DNA of 64,000 nt from Marinobacter panjinensis (GTDB taxonomy: Bacteria; Pseudomonadota; Gammaproteobacteria; Pseudomonadales; Oleiphilaceae): positions 2,232,001 to 2,296,000 of the forward strand of contig NZ_SZYH01000001.1 in assembly GCF_005298175.1 (NCBI RefSeq). Direction: 5' to 3'. The translations under genes were made by a program, and so were the position numbers. Within the stretch, counting starts at the first letter, position 1, and every line of letters begins with the position of its first letter. This document shows positions 52,701 through 62,124 of the stretch, in pieces. The notes below the pieces were generated by a model. That model was given only the letters and a program-made list of their open reading frames with translations. It made no database searches and was not told where the DNA came from.

Positions 52701-52866
52701 CGGCCTGACCATCAGCACCGGCCTTGGCATCGGTACCCTGTTCACCATTTTCGTACTGCCGGCGTTTTACATACTGCTGGGCCGTGACCATCACGGCTCC
52801 GCCGCCGAGCAGTATTCTGATGACTCCGGTGGGTCAGACGGTGGCAGGCCCGCAACGGCGCACTGA
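49771..52866 (+). CDS. RND multidrug efflux permease (HAE1 family)
   Basis: A 1031-residue inner-membrane pump with 12 membrane helices and two large periplasmic loops. It starts FTDIFVHRPVLATVVSLLILLLGA. TM4 carries the proton-relay GLVVDDAIIMVENVHRHIEEG with two Asp residues, and the second half has the GVVSKNGILIVEFANQL motif. It exports hydrophobic compounds in exchange for protons together with the preceding adaptor. No outer-membrane factor gene accompanies it. A strong terminator follows, and an AraC-type regulator gene faces it from downstream. Confidence 0.93.
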   Translation: MRFTDIFVHRPVLATVVSLLILLLGARAAMEMEIRQYPELESTTVTVTTAYPGASSDLVKGFITTPLQQAIAEASGIDYLSSTSSQGLSTIEAKMVLNYDANAALAEIQAKVASQRNVLPEDAQDPVITSTTGDSTALMYIAFYSDELKVPQITDYLTRVVQPKLQALSGVGKADLLGRKFALRVWLDPERLSAVDMTPREVVDVLLRNNYQAAVGNTEGKYTKISMTTDTDVADPEQFKDLVVKESEGSLIRLRDIARVELGSETYDQLALYKGQPATYVAIELSPGANPLTVAKKVKGELPGIESQLPSGLNVRLAYDASDFIDSSIQEVIKTLLEAMVIVLVVVFLCLGSVRAAVVPSVAVPLSLIGGAFVMLMMGFSLNLLTLLSLVLAIGLVVDDAIIMVENVHRHIEEGESRFDAAINGAREMATPIIAMTTTLVAVYAPIGFMGGLVGSLFTEFAFTLAGTVVISGIVALTLSPMLSGKILKPHGNPGRFEQLVERSFNGLANGYKSALSSLMDTKSVVIFFAVVVLGSIYFMVAMSQNELAPTEDQGILFYQGTASQTSTLDYLQEHGDEVQQRMSTVPGYNEDFMILGITAPNAVFGGFKMKPWGERDISQFEAQPLLDQELKSVTGLQTAVFPRPSLPGSGGGLPFQFVITTGENYERLNEVANELQGKAMQSGNFMFLQKSIDFDRPVTQVKVDRDRVADLGLSMQEIGQTMSSMLGGGYINRFSMQGRSYQVIPQVDQQFRMDEQALNDYYIRADNGELVPLSSVISFEKTVEPSQRTQFNQQNSLTLEGVIMPGVTVGDAMAFMENAAQESFPQGFSFDYTGESRQFANQGSALMVTFFLSLLVIYLVLAAQFESWRDPFIILVSVPMSVAGAMAFIVLGFASMNIYTQVGLITLIGVVSKNGILIVEFANQLQVDRGLNKRDAVIEAAAIRLRPIIMTSVALIFAMVPLLIAVGPGAESRFAIGLTISTGLGIGTLFTIFVLPAFYILLGRDHHGSAAEQYSDDSGGSDGGRPATAH

Positions 52867-52878
52867 CCGCAGCTGCCC

Positions 52879-52913
52879 AAAGCCCGGCCACGTGCAAGTG
52901 CGCCGGGCTTTTT
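52879..52913. terminator. Bidirectional terminator after the RND operon
   Basis: AAAGCCCGGC and GCCGGGCTTT form a 10-base stem around a 13-base loop, with T-rich sequence on the plus side. It separates the efflux operon from the convergent AraC-family gene. Confidence 0.85.
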
Positions 52914-52924
52914 GGCTCTCCGGT

Positions 52925-53893
52925 TCAGGAAATGGCCAGGGGGTCCTCAGCCTGCTCGCTTTCAACCCTAAGCAAGTTGCGTCTCCATTGAGTGGTTTCG
53001 CTGGGCAATTCCCCGAAGTGCTCCCGGTATAGGGCAGCAAACCGGCCAAGATGGGAAAATCCCGCGTCGGCTGCATACCGGGAAATATGCGGCACCGTGC
53101 ACTGACAGTCCACCAACTGGTACCGTACTCTCGTCAGACGATTGCGCTGGTAGAGCCGGTAGGGTGTTATGCCGGCTTCCCGTTTCATCAGGTAGTAGAG
53201 ATTGCGTTCACTGACGCCAGCGTGGCTGGCCAATTCCTTCAGATTGAAATCCCAATCCGGATCCCGCCTTATCTGCTCCAGGGCACGAAGTAACCGACGG
53301 TCAAGCCCGGAACAATCGCACGTTGGAATTGATTCATCCCGTGAAATCCGGCCCAGCTGACAAAAAAGCTCGCTGGTCATTTGTCTGGCGTGATTGTGGT
53401 CCCGAAAGAACAGCGAGCGACGCAGGTAACAGTCGATCAGTTCATGACAGGCCGATATCAGCCTGTCTGCGTCCGGGGTCGCAAGGCTGCCCAAAATGTC
53501 TGTTCGCGGCCTCAGGATCATCACCCGGCTGAATTCCGGTAGCCGCAAATGAAAACGGTCTTCAGGACGGGCAACTGTCAGCTTCGCCAGTGGCTGCCAA
53601 CAGCCACCTTGCCGCGCAATCTCGGCGCCCCCGGCCAGCGGCATCAGAAGAACCGGGGCAGCCGTGCGGCATCCGGTCATATCCATGCCCTGACTGGCAT
53701 AGATGCAGACAATGAAACCCTGGTCCGACTCAAGGGCGGACAAAGCCCCGACAGGACCACCACCACGGTGTAATCTGCACGCCATGTCCTCACAACCGGA
53801 GATTTCCCGGATGGCCGCAAGCCACTCTCCGAGCGACGCCCGGTTGAGTGTCAGATAGGCGTCAAGTTCCAGTAGTGGTGCTGTATGCGGCAT
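52925..53893 (-). CDS. AraC-family transcriptional regulator
   Basis: About 322 residues from the ATG at 53893 (AGGA upstream). The N-terminal 200 residues form a sensor or dimer domain of the AraC-binding-like-2 type. The C-terminal 100 carry the double helix-turn-helix: NLKELASHAGVSERNLYYLMKREAGITPYRLYQRNRL and then VPHISRYAADAGFSHLGRFAALYREHFGELPSE. It is convergent with the RND operon and transcribed away from the GGDEF-EAL gene's 3' end, so its targets cannot be told from position alone. Confidence 0.88.
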   Translation of the reverse strand: MPHTAPLLELDAYLTLNRASLGEWLAAIREISGCEDMACRLHRGGGPVGALSALESDQGFIVCIYASQGMDMTGCRTAAPVLLMPLAGGAEIARQGGCWQPLAKLTVARPEDRFHLRLPEFSRVMILRPRTDILGSLATPDADRLISACHELIDCYLRRSLFFRDHNHARQMTSELFCQLGRISRDESIPTCDCSGLDRRLLRALEQIRRDPDWDFNLKELASHAGVSERNLYYLMKREAGITPYRLYQRNRLTRVRYQLVDCQCTVPHISRYAADAGFSHLGRFAALYREHFGELPSETTQWRRNLLRVESEQAEDPLAIS

Positions 53894-53994
53894 AAGGTCC
53901 TGAGGAAGTCGATGTTGCCCCCTTATTAAAGCAATCCAGGCTCGACACCTAGCCAGATGTTGCAAAATCTCCCGAAATCGATGTTTGATTCAAT

Positions 53995-55674
53995 CTATTT
54001 TTGATGTTGATCAATAAGCGTGGTGTTTAACGCCAGCCAGGATTGAGGTCTGGCCATCAGGAACCCCTGGCCTCGATGGCACTTCAATTCACAAAGTTTC
54101 CGATACTGCTCCTCACTTTCGATACCCTCGGCGACCACTTCCAGGTCAAGCGCCTCGGCAATCCCCAGAATCGCTGAAACGATCCTGGAATCCCGTGACT
54201 TGCTTCCCAGGCGCCGGATAAACTGCCGGTCAATCTTGAGAACCTGTACCGGTAATGTGTGCAAATAAGCTAGCGAGGAATATCCCGTGCCAAAATCATC
54301 GATGGCGACAATCACGCCCTCCTCGCCCCATATTCTCAGGCGATTGAGGCACTGTACAGACAGGTTCATCAGGTGGGTTTCGGTAATCTCGATTTCAGGC
54401 CACCAGGCAATCCTGCGAATTCGATCAAAAAGTGGGTTCACCAAACCTTCAAGGCGGTTATCAGTGATCTGACGAGCGGATATATTAATGGCGAGACAAA
54501 GCCCCTCGGGCAAACTGCCCGGGGCGTCGGGCAAGTCCACCAGAATACAGCGCACCAGGTGTTCAGTCAGCTCATGAATGTGGCCCCGCTGTTCCGCGAT
54601 GGGAACGAAATCAGCAGGCGAAACCGCGCCAAATTCGGGGTGATTCCAGCGTATTAGCGCCTCCAGCCCGGCGACTCGTCCGGTATCCAGTTGATACTGG
54701 GGCTGGTAGACAACGCTGAATTCTTCCGGCGCTGTCTTCAAAGAGGCAATCAAAGCCTCCGAGAGACGCTGTTCGTACCGCCCCTGTTCGGTATCCACCG
54801 CACTGTAGATTCGATAACAGGCACGCCCCGCCAGTTTGGCGGAATACATGGCACGATCCGCATTCTGCAGGAGGTTACTACCGGTTTCACCGTGGTCCGG
54901 AAAAACAGCAGCGCCAACGGAGGCTGACAGGAAAAACTCCCGATGATCAACCACCACCGGGGCCTGAAAGATCTGGGTCATGCGCTGGCAGACACTCTCA
55001 AGGTCGTCATCCGACTGCAGTTCGATGAGGGCTGCAAACTCGTCACCGGAAAGCCTGGCAACCAAGTCGCCGCGCCTGAGCACACTCTGGATACACTGGG
55101 CAGACTGTTGCAAGATTCGATCACCGCAATCGTGACCGTGCAGGTCATTGACTGACTTGAAAAAATCAAGGTCTACATACAGCACTGCAAATCGGCGGCT
55201 TTCCTGCACTCGCCGGGATACCCGCGCTTTGAGGAACTCCTGGAACAGCAATCGGTTGGGCAGGTCTGTCAACGGATCATAGTAAGCCAGAGAGGCCAGC
55301 CGCTCATCGCTCGCCTCAGCGTCGCTGACGTCCATAAAAACCCCCGCATAAAACTGGCGGTCGTCATGCTCTACCGGGTAGATCATTAACCATTGGGGGT
55401 AGGTTTCACCATTCTTGCGCCGATTCCAGATCAGGCCTTCCCAGCGTCCTTGATGGTCAAGGCCCTCCCACATAGCCTGATAGAACTCGGAGGAATGTAA
55501 CCCTGAGCTGAGTAACGAAGGCGCCTGACCGATAACTTCATGCGTCTGATACCCGGTTACCGCACGAAACTTCCGGTTAACGTAAGCAATTCTCGGCTCT
55601 GTTGTCGACAGCATGATCGCCTTGGGATGGTCATCCACCAATGCCTTGAAGTCTTGTTGTTGTAATGCCTGCAT
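53995..55674 (-). CDS. PAS-GGDEF-EAL c-di-GMP enzyme
   Basis: A 559-residue cytosolic protein. A PAS domain (about 10-120, AIMLSTTEPRIAYVNRKFRAV) precedes a GGDEF domain (about 130-290) with RLSGDEF in place of RxGGDEF, and an EAL domain (300-550) with GLEALIRWNHP and DDFGTGYSSLAYLH, the catalytic and metal-binding residues of an active phosphodiesterase. The Ser-for-Gly change in the GGDEF signature is tolerated in some cyclases, so both activities are possible; c-di-GMP breakdown is the safer call. It lies beside the Aer-like receptor gene, divergently. Confidence 0.9.
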   Translation of the reverse strand: MQALQQQDFKALVDDHPKAIMLSTTEPRIAYVNRKFRAVTGYQTHEVIGQAPSLLSSGLHSSEFYQAMWEGLDHQGRWEGLIWNRRKNGETYPQWLMIYPVEHDDRQFYAGVFMDVSDAEASDERLASLAYYDPLTDLPNRLLFQEFLKARVSRRVQESRRFAVLYVDLDFFKSVNDLHGHDCGDRILQQSAQCIQSVLRRGDLVARLSGDEFAALIELQSDDDLESVCQRMTQIFQAPVVVDHREFFLSASVGAAVFPDHGETGSNLLQNADRAMYSAKLAGRACYRIYSAVDTEQGRYEQRLSEALIASLKTAPEEFSVVYQPQYQLDTGRVAGLEALIRWNHPEFGAVSPADFVPIAEQRGHIHELTEHLVRCILVDLPDAPGSLPEGLCLAINISARQITDNRLEGLVNPLFDRIRRIAWWPEIEITETHLMNLSVQCLNRLRIWGEEGVIVAIDDFGTGYSSLAYLHTLPVQVLKIDRQFIRRLGSKSRDSRIVSAILGIAEALDLEVVAEGIESEEQYRKLCELKCHRGQGFLMARPQSWLALNTTLIDQHQK

Positions 55675-55901
55675 ACACCGATCACTCCTTTCAGCAGTCC
55701 CGGAATCTGGTCCGACCAGCTCCAGTCATCAGCATACGGCCTATATGTCACCCACCTAGCCATATATTGCAAAATCCGCGAAGCTAAGACGAAAGCACGA
55801 GAATATGTGAAAAAATGTTCAATTATTGCAATAACCGGATATCGGACATGCCAGATGCAACCGATAGTTAGGTGACAATAAAAACTGGCTCAGGATATAC
55901 C

Positions 55902-57533
55902 ATGCGCGTTAACGAACCGGTCACCCAGAAAGAGCAGATATATCCGGAACACTATCACCTGATCACCACGACCGACCTTCGCGGAAAAATCACTGCCGCC
56001 AACGAAGAATTTGCCGAGATCGCCGGTTATTCGTTGGAGGAGTTGGTTGGCCAGCCCCATAACCTTATACGCCATCCAGACATGCCCCCGGGCGCCTTTG
56101 AAAATCTCTGGGAGACCATCAGGGCAGGCGAATCCTGGCGCGGCATCGTCAAGAATCGATGCAAAAACGGTGACCACTATTGGGTAGATGCCTTCGTGAC
56201 CCCGATTCGCAAGAACGGTGAAATCGTCGAATTCCAATCGGTGCGCACACGCCCTCAACCCGACCAGATCGCCAGGGCCGAAACACTCTATCGAACCTGG
56301 AGCCAGGGAAAGGTACCCCGGCGGAATCTGGCAATCAGCCCATCCCTGTCCTTAAAGCTCGGCGGCCTTTACGCGACTCTGGCCACAGTCATTCTCGGAT
56401 TTGGCCTGAATGAACTTGCTCTGCCGCACATGCTCATTATCCAAGGGGGCGTACTCATTGTATTCGCCGCATTATTCTGGCTTACCCTGCCGATGGTGCG
56501 CAGCGCCAGAGCTGCCTGCTGCGAGGCGCATCCAGCAATGCCCTGGATCTATACCGGCCGCAGAGACGAAGGGGCCTGGATCGAATTCGATCGGCAAAAA
56601 CGGGATGCAGTCCTCCGGGCAGTCTCTGCCCGCATGCATGCCAATATCGGACAGCTTCATGGCCGGAAGCAGAGAACGGTTGAGTGGGTGTCTAACTCCG
56701 TGGCCAGTATCCGCAGCCAGCAGGAGGACATTCAGGACATCACCCGGGCATTTGAGGAGCTTGCTGAGAGCGTCCGGCGGGTCAGCGAACTCACCACCCG
56801 CACCGATGAGGCAACCAACGATGCCAGAACGTCCGCCGGACAATGTCATGGCCAGATGGCGACCATGAACCAGTCACTCTCAGAGCTGAGCAGTCAGCTG
56901 TCTGAGGCCAACGAGCGCATGAAGAGTCTTTCTGAAAGAAGCGATGCCATCGGAATGGTGCTCGATGTCATCTCGGACATCGCCGAACAGACCAACCTGC
57001 TGGCACTGAATGCTGCCATTGAAGCCGCCAGAGCTGGGGAGTCTGGTCGTGGTTTTGCAGTGGTCGCGGATGAGGTCCGGGGCCTTGCCCGTCGAACCCA
57101 CGAATCAACACGCAAGATTGATGAGATGATCGGCGCACTCCAGACCGAAACACGGGAGGTCGTCGATGTCATCAATAACGGTGCCCTTAGTTGTGAGCAG
57201 ACCGCCGGAATCGCACGTGAGGCCAGTGAAACACTGGAAGCGGCCTTGCGAGATGTCGATGTCATAACATCCTGTACCCACGAGGTCGCGGGGGCGACGG
57301 AGGAGCAAGCCGCCCTGAGTGTTCAGGTTGAGCGACAGGCGGAACGCCTTCTGGAACTGGGCAACCGGTCGGTGCAAAGCAGCGAGAACGCAAGGGAAGA
57401 ATCAGAGCACCTGGGCAGCAATGTTGATCAGGCTCAGCTTCTGACCAGTCACTTCCTTCAGATGTTGTGCGAACGGCTGCTCCCTGCTAAAGCTCCAAAA
57501 GACAGGCAGCGATTCCCCGAGCCATCGCAATAG
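55902..57533 (+). CDS. Aer-like PAS-domain chemotaxis/aerotaxis receptor
   Basis: About 543 residues from the ATG at 55902 (AGGA upstream). An N-terminal PAS domain of the Aer type ([29 protein letters not shown]...[19 protein letters not shown]) is followed by two close membrane segments (about 165-205), then the signalling domain. The cytoplasmic tip is [19 protein letters not shown] with [18 protein letters not shown]. Aer uses bound FAD to sense redox state and guides swimming through CheA and CheW. There is no periplasmic domain. The C terminus lacks a CheR-binding pentapeptide. Confidence 0.9.
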   Translation: MRVNEPVTQKEQIYPEHYHLITTTDLRGKITAANEEFAEIAGYSLEELVGQPHNLIRHPDMPPGAFENLWETIRAGESWRGIVKNRCKNGDHYWVDAFVTPIRKNGEIVEFQSVRTRPQPDQIARAETLYRTWSQGKVPRRNLAISPSLSLKLGGLYATLATVILGFGLNELALPHMLIIQGGVLIVFAALFWLTLPMVRSARAACCEAHPAMPWIYTGRRDEGAWIEFDRQKRDAVLRAVSARMHANIGQLHGRKQRTVEWVSNSVASIRSQQEDIQDITRAFEELAESVRRVSELTTRTDEATNDARTSAGQCHGQMATMNQSLSELSSQLSEANERMKSLSERSDAIGMVLDVISDIAEQTNLLALNAAIEAARAGESGRGFAVVADEVRGLARRTHESTRKIDEMIGALQTETREVVDVINNGALSCEQTAGIAREASETLEAALRDVDVITSCTHEVAGATEEQAALSVQVERQAERLLELGNRSVQSSENAREESEHLGSNVDQAQLLTSHFLQMLCERLLPAKAPKDRQRFPEPSQ

Positions 57534-57559
57534 GGTAGGCTGGCAATCTGCCCTGTATC

Positions 57560-57907
57560 TTGAACTGGAAGATTGCCATTACTGTGACTCTTGGAAACCT
57601 TTTCTGGCTGTTTTTGGCCGGGTTCGCCGCCTGGTACTGGTGGCGAGCAAAGGCCATAACGGACTTTGTGCTGCAGGCAGCCAGAAACTACTGCAAAAAA
57701 ATGGACGTGATGCTGCTGGATGATGCCGTGTATCTCCGCGGCCTCTGGTTCAAGCGGGACGACAACGGCCGTATTCGAGTCTGGCGCCGGTTTCTCTTTG
57801 ACTTTACGTCCACCGGAGAAGAGCGCTATAACGGCCGCATCATCATGCTCGGCCAGCACATTGTTCATATGGAACTGGAGCCCCACCGTTTCGGCCCCGA
57901 CCTGTAA
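57560..57907 (+). CDS. DUF3301 small membrane-anchored protein
   Basis: A 115-residue protein with one N-terminal membrane helix (FWLFLAGFAAWYWWRA) and a compact basic soluble part with VYLRGLWFKRDDNGRIRVWRRFLFDFTSTGEERYNGRI and a conserved GQHIVHMELEP ending. This matches DUF3301, of unknown function. There is no ATG near the N terminus; TTG at 57560 or GTG at 57581 is the likely start. It follows the Aer-like gene by 26 bases. Confidence 0.7.
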   Translation: MNWKIAITVTLGNLFWLFLAGFAAWYWWRAKAITDFVLQAARNYCKKMDVMLLDDAVYLRGLWFKRDDNGRIRVWRRFLFDFTSTGEERYNGRIIMLGQHIVHMELEPHRFGPDL

Positions 57908-58060
57908 ACCGCTCCACCTCCTGTCCCGCAAACCACGACACATTGCCTCCCCCAAATGGGCGATTCTTACTCGCCCTGCAATCGCAAATAATCCCCAACG
58001 CATTGGCGACAAAGGCTGCCAGGTCCGGTAGCCGTTCGACAAAAACAACAGGAGTCAACC

Positions 58061-58255
58061 ATGCGTAAACTCATCACTTTTGCAGTGATTATGGGCTGTG
58101 TCGTGCTTGCAGCACCCACACTCAGCCATGCCAGTTACACCCAGACAAAGCATCCCATTGTTCTGGTTCATGGCGTCACCGGCTTCAACACCATCGGTGG
58201 CCTGATCAACTACTTCCACAACATCCCCTGGAACCTGGAGCGCAGTGGCGCCAGG
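58061..58255 (+). pseudogene. Truncated triacylglycerol lipase (N-terminal part only)
   Basis: A signal peptide (MRKLITFAVIMGCVVLAAP, cut after SHA) is followed by SYTQTKHPIVLVHGVTGF, GGLINYFHNIPWNLERSGARV, the opening strand and oxyanion-hole region of Pseudomonas-type LipA secreted lipases. A normal lipase has about 290-310 residues with the Ser nucleophile in GHSQGG; here similarity stops near residue 65, and the frame then reads through unrelated sequence to a stop at 58426. AGGAG precedes the ATG. The catalytic triad is missing, so no lipase activity is expected. Confidence 0.75.
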
Positions 58256-58257
58256 GT

Positions 58258-59043
58258 GTTGAACTCACTACTGAAACAACGGGACAGGCTGTCGGGGTTA
58301 CCGCCGACCCCGAACTGCTGCACAGGGTACTACAGAATCTGGTGGTCAATGCGCTGGATCACAGCAATGCCAGCAGGGTCTCGCTTGGTTCAACACGCGT
58401 TGGCGAGCAATTGGTCTTTGAAGTAAACGACAACGGCAAGGGTATGGACGGGGCGACACTCGACCAGATCTTCGCCCCCTTTTATCGCAACAGCAGGCAT
58501 AACGATCCGGGGCTTGGCCTGGGATTGGCCATTGTTCGCGAGCTGACCGGGCTGATGGGGGGCGACTGTGAAGTGAAATCCCGACCGGGGCACGGCACCT
58601 GCTTCCGGGTCAGCCTGCCAGCCGCCAAAGCGCCGGCAACAGCCACGATGCAACACGCTGGAAACACGGGCCACAGCAACCGGGATCATTGTCTGGTGGT
58701 GGTTGAAGATCACCATGAGGCAAGGCACTGGGTCTGCCAGACGCTCACAGCCTGGGGTTACCGGGTCCAGGGGTTCGCGACAGCCGAGCAGGCTGTTGAT
58801 CAGTGGCCGGATCTGCCAGACAGCCTTCTTGTCAGCGACATCCATTTGCCTGGCATGTCCGGACACGGGCTTTTTGATGTTTTACAGCACAGGCATTCCG
58901 TTGCCGGTGGCATACTGATGACCGCCAATACCGCCCACCCTCAGGGCTACGACCCCGCCCAGCGGCTCTGGATCCTGCACAAGCCGCTGATACCGATGCG
59001 CCTGCGCGCAGCCATTATGCACCTGACCCGCTCCGAAAACTGA
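58258..59043 (+). pseudogene. C-terminal remnant of a hybrid histidine kinase (HATPase + receiver)
   Basis: From about 58258, in a different frame from the lipase, the sequence reads VELTTETGQAVGVTADPELL, then the kinase N box (HRVLQNLVVNALDHS), G1 (DNGKGMDG), F box (FAPFYRNS) and G2 (GLGLGLAIV). A receiver domain follows, with its phospho-Asp in VSDIHLPGMSG. There is no sensor part and no His phosphorylation box, and no proper start; GTG at 58342 cuts into the N box. This is the end of a hybrid kinase whose front has been lost at the same point where the lipase breaks off. The LuxR response regulator downstream was probably its partner. Confidence 0.75.
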
Positions 59044-59057
59044 CAATGGCGCGTTTG

Positions 59058-59720
59058 TCAGATCAGCCCGAGTGCTCGCGCCTGGGCAACGCATTCCGTC
59101 CTGTTGTGGGCATCAAGATGGGCAAAGATGGCCTTAAGGTGAGTTTTCACCGTGTGCTCTGTCAGGTTCAGCACCTGACAGATTCGCTTGTTGGGCAGAC
59201 CTTCCGCCAGCAGAACCAGCACCTCCAGCTGTCGCGGAGTCAGCGATTCGGGCATATGCGCAGGCATCTGCAACGACGGATAGAAAAGCTGTCCACTGCT
59301 GACCCGGCGCATCATCCGGACCAGCGAGTGGCGGTCAGCGGATTTGGGGAGAAACCCTACTGCTCCTGCCGACCTGGCAGCACGCACCGAGGTCTCGTCT
59401 TCACGGCTGGAAATCACCACCACCGGCACAGGAACCCCGAGCCCTCCCAACTCTGCAAAAAGTGACAGCCCTGCCTCCCCCTGAAGAGTCAGGTCCAGCA
59501 GGATAAGAGACGTTTGCGGGTGCTGGCGCAGGTCCTCGACCGCGTCAGCAACCGAGGCTACACAAATAACCTCTTCAACCAGATTTTCCTGTTCGAGAAT
59601 GGCGGTAAGCCCGAACAGAAAGAACGGGTGATCGTCCACAATAAGAACCCGGGACAACAGCGGATTGCTCCCGGATGAAGATGCTACGCAAGCGGCCTTT
59701 TCAGCCATTCGGGTATCCAT
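59058..59720 (-). CDS. LuxR/NarL-type response regulator
   Basis: A 220-residue protein. The receiver domain (about 24-140) has VLIVDDHPFF, phospho-Asp in LILLDLTLQGEAG and Lys in FLPKSADR. The LuxR helix-turn-helix is ESLTPRQLEVLVLLAEGLPNKRICQVLNLTEHTVKTHLKAIFAHL. CGGAG precedes the ATG. It is convergent with the kinase remnant, 14 bases apart, and was probably its cognate partner. Targets are unknown. Confidence 0.9.
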   Translation of the reverse strand: MDTRMAEKAACVASSSGSNPLLSRVLIVDDHPFFLFGLTAILEQENLVEEVICVASVADAVEDLRQHPQTSLILLDLTLQGEAGLSLFAELGGLGVPVPVVVISSREDETSVRAARSAGAVGFLPKSADRHSLVRMMRRVSSGQLFYPSLQMPAHMPESLTPRQLEVLVLLAEGLPNKRICQVLNLTEHTVKTHLKAIFAHLDAHNRTECVAQARALGLI

Positions 59721-59931
59721 TGGTATCTCCGCACGATTACTGTTTTTGTTACTGCGGCCAGCATCACTATACGAAGAAAATTGGCAACCGACCGTTTGCT
59801 GCTTAACAGTTTCTGACAGTACTATGGCTATTATCGGAAGCGGAATCGCTGTTTCAGCTCGTGCAGGGCGTGCGACTGGCCGCTATACTTGTTGCCTGAA
59901 ACCCTTTGCACTGCCGCGGATTCATACGCTG

Positions 59932-60672
59932 ATGTTATTTCGTTTACCTGTCTTGCTGTTATCAGTGTTGTTGCCAGCGCTCACCCTTGCGGACACGCAT
60001 ATCCTGAAGGTTGTCACCTCAGATTACCCGCCCTACGAATACCTGGACGATGGTGTAGTCAGAGGCACCCACACCGATACTGTTCGCCAGGCGCTCGCTG
60101 CCATGGGCTATTTGCCCGACATCCGGATACTGCCGTGGGCCCGCGCAGAAGCGAGCACCCGCGCCGGCACCTCGGACATGATCTATTCCCTGACATACTC
60201 CCGGGACAGGAATCGCTACTACCACTTCACAGACCCCATCAGCCAGGCCCGCGATGTTTTTTTCACACTGAAGGGTCGCGACCTGGAGTGGCAGGAACTG
60301 GACGACCTGGCCGGTCTGCGGATAGGGCTGTCAGCCGCCTACAGCTACGCCCCCGAATTCATGAAGTGGCTGGCGGCGGGCAATGCCCGGGTGACCCAAA
60401 TCAGCCAGGTGTCTCCCGAACTGACCGGGCTCAGAATGATTGCCTTTGGCCGCATCGACCTCTTTATCTGCGAGGAAACGGTTTGCCGCTATCTTATTGA
60501 AGAGCACCTTGCAGATTACCCTGAACTGTCCGACGTTATAGCCCTGTCCGGGACTGTGGGAGCCGAGCGGGGTTTCCGTGCCGCATTTTCCCGCCAGCAT
60601 CCCCGCGGAGCAGCCTTACGGGATGAATTCAACCAGGCGCTGGCCAACCTCCGGTCCACCGATTCGGACTAG
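59932..60672 (+). CDS. Periplasmic solute-binding (SBP_bac_3-like) protein
   Basis: About 246 residues from the ATG at 59932, giving a signal peptide (LFRLPVLLLSVLLPALTLA). The mature protein starts DTHILKVVTSDYPPYEYLDDGVVRGTHTD, typical of amino-acid-type family 3 binding proteins, and includes LPWARAEASTRAGTSDMIYSLTYSRDR. No ABC permease genes are adjacent. Many such stand-alone proteins in marine gammaproteobacteria act as sensors or have unknown ligands. The open frame upstream of the ATG is not coding. The ribosome site is weak. Confidence 0.75.
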   Translation: MLFRLPVLLLSVLLPALTLADTHILKVVTSDYPPYEYLDDGVVRGTHTDTVRQALAAMGYLPDIRILPWARAEASTRAGTSDMIYSLTYSRDRNRYYHFTDPISQARDVFFTLKGRDLEWQELDDLAGLRIGLSAAYSYAPEFMKWLAAGNARVTQISQVSPELTGLRMIAFGRIDLFICEETVCRYLIEEHLADYPELSDVIALSGTVGAERGFRAAFSRQHPRGAALRDEFNQALANLRSTDSD

Positions 60673-60778
60673 GGTTCCATCGCTCCTGCGGCAATCACCT
60701 ATCAGACAATGCACACAGATTCCCAGAGGTTTCCTATACTGCGGTTTATACCACCCAACCAGACAACAGACCGGAACC

Positions 60779-62074
60779 ATGGATATCCAGACAGACCATC
60801 GCTATGCCATCAATCTCAACGTTCGGGGCATACAACCCTCCGCCACCCTGCGTATCAATGAACTCAGCAACCAGCTCCGCTCCGAGGGCCGTGATATCGT
60901 CAAGCTGGGGCTTGGCCAGTCACCGTTTCCGGTACCGGAACGGGTAGTCGCCGCTCTGCGCGAACACGCCCACGAGAAAGACTACCTGCCGGTAAAGGGG
61001 TTGAAGTCCCTGCGGGAAGCGATTGCCGGTTACATTAATCGCCGTGAACGCATGCGCTGCAATTGGGAAGACGTACTGATCGGCCCCGGCTCCAAGGAAC
61101 TGCTGTTCATGCTGCAGCTGGCCTATTACGGCGACCTGCTGATTCCGCGCCCGAGCTGGGTTTCCTACGCCCCCCAGGCCCGGATCATCGGCCGCTCGGT
61201 TCACTGGTTGCCCACCCATGCGGAGAACAACTGGCAACTGACAGCGGAAGAGCTGGACATCGTTTGTCGTGACGACCCGTCCCGCCCACGTATACTGATC
61301 CTGAACTACCCGTCCAACCCCACCGGCTGCACCTACACGGAAGATCAGTTGCTGGCCATCGCCAACGTGGCCAGAAAGTACAAGCTGATTTTGTTGTCGG
61401 ACGAGATTTACGGCGAGGTGCATTTTGAGGGCAAGCATAAGTCGATTGCCCGCTACTATCCCGAAGGCACCATCATCAGTACCGGGCTGAGCAAATGGGC
61501 GGGTGCCGGTGGCTGGCGCCTGGGCACCTTTATCTTCCCACCGGAACTGCGACCGTTGCAGAACGCCATGGCAATCATCGCCAGTGAAACCTACACCGCC
61601 ACCAGCGCACCCATTCAGCATGCCGCGATTACCGCCTTTACCGGTGGTGATGACCTGGACGAATACCTGAAGCAGTCACGCCGGATTTTGAAAGTAGTCG
61701 GTGAGTACCTCCATCGCAGGCTAACCGCGATGGGGGCGGTGGTCCAGAAGCCCGAGGGCGCATTCTATCTGTTCCCGGATTTCTCCGGTTTCCGCGAGGC
61801 TCTGGCGCGGCGCGATATCAAGACCAGCCAGGCACTGTGCCAGTCCCTGCTGGAAGATACCGGTGTCGCCATTCTTCCAGCCAGTGATTTCGGCTTTGTC
61901 CCGGACCACCTGGCAGCACGCCTGGCATTTGTGGACTTCGACGGTGCGGAGGCTCTGAAACTGGCAGGCGAGGATTACGCCGACCATGAACTGGATGACG
62001 ACTTTGTCAACCAGGCCTGCCCGCGGCTGGTAAAAGCCATGGACAAGATGGAGCAGTGGCTCACCAGCCTGTAA
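60779..62074 (+). CDS. PLP-dependent class I/II aminotransferase
   Basis: About 431 residues from the ATG at 60779 (CGGA upstream). The fold-type I motifs are LGLGQSPFPVP, GPGSKELLFML (phosphate binding), NYPSNPTGCTY, LSDEIYGEVHF and STGLSKWAGAGGWRLGTF, in which Lys forms the PLP aldimine and Arg binds phosphate. The family includes aspartate and aromatic aminotransferases. The substrate is not evident. It lies upstream of the inositol monophosphatase gene with about 50 bases between. Confidence 0.9.
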   Translation: MDIQTDHRYAINLNVRGIQPSATLRINELSNQLRSEGRDIVKLGLGQSPFPVPERVVAALREHAHEKDYLPVKGLKSLREAIAGYINRRERMRCNWEDVLIGPGSKELLFMLQLAYYGDLLIPRPSWVSYAPQARIIGRSVHWLPTHAENNWQLTAEELDIVCRDDPSRPRILILNYPSNPTGCTYTEDQLLAIANVARKYKLILLSDEIYGEVHFEGKHKSIARYYPEGTIISTGLSKWAGAGGWRLGTFIFPPELRPLQNAMAIIASETYTATSAPIQHAAITAFTGGDDLDEYLKQSRRILKVVGEYLHRRLTAMGAVVQKPEGAFYLFPDFSGFREALARRDIKTSQALCQSLLEDTGVAILPASDFGFVPDHLAARLAFVDFDGAEALKLAGEDYADHELDDDFVNQACPRLVKAMDKMEQWLTSL

Positions 62075-62124
62075 CCGGATCATGTTAGACTGGCGCCCTC
62101 ATTTGTTGATCGGAGGGCGCCACC

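Noticed and set aside
57908..58060. Possible small gene before the lipase remnant
   Set aside because: No open frame with a ribosome site; the stretch looks like the promoter and leader of the former lipase gene.
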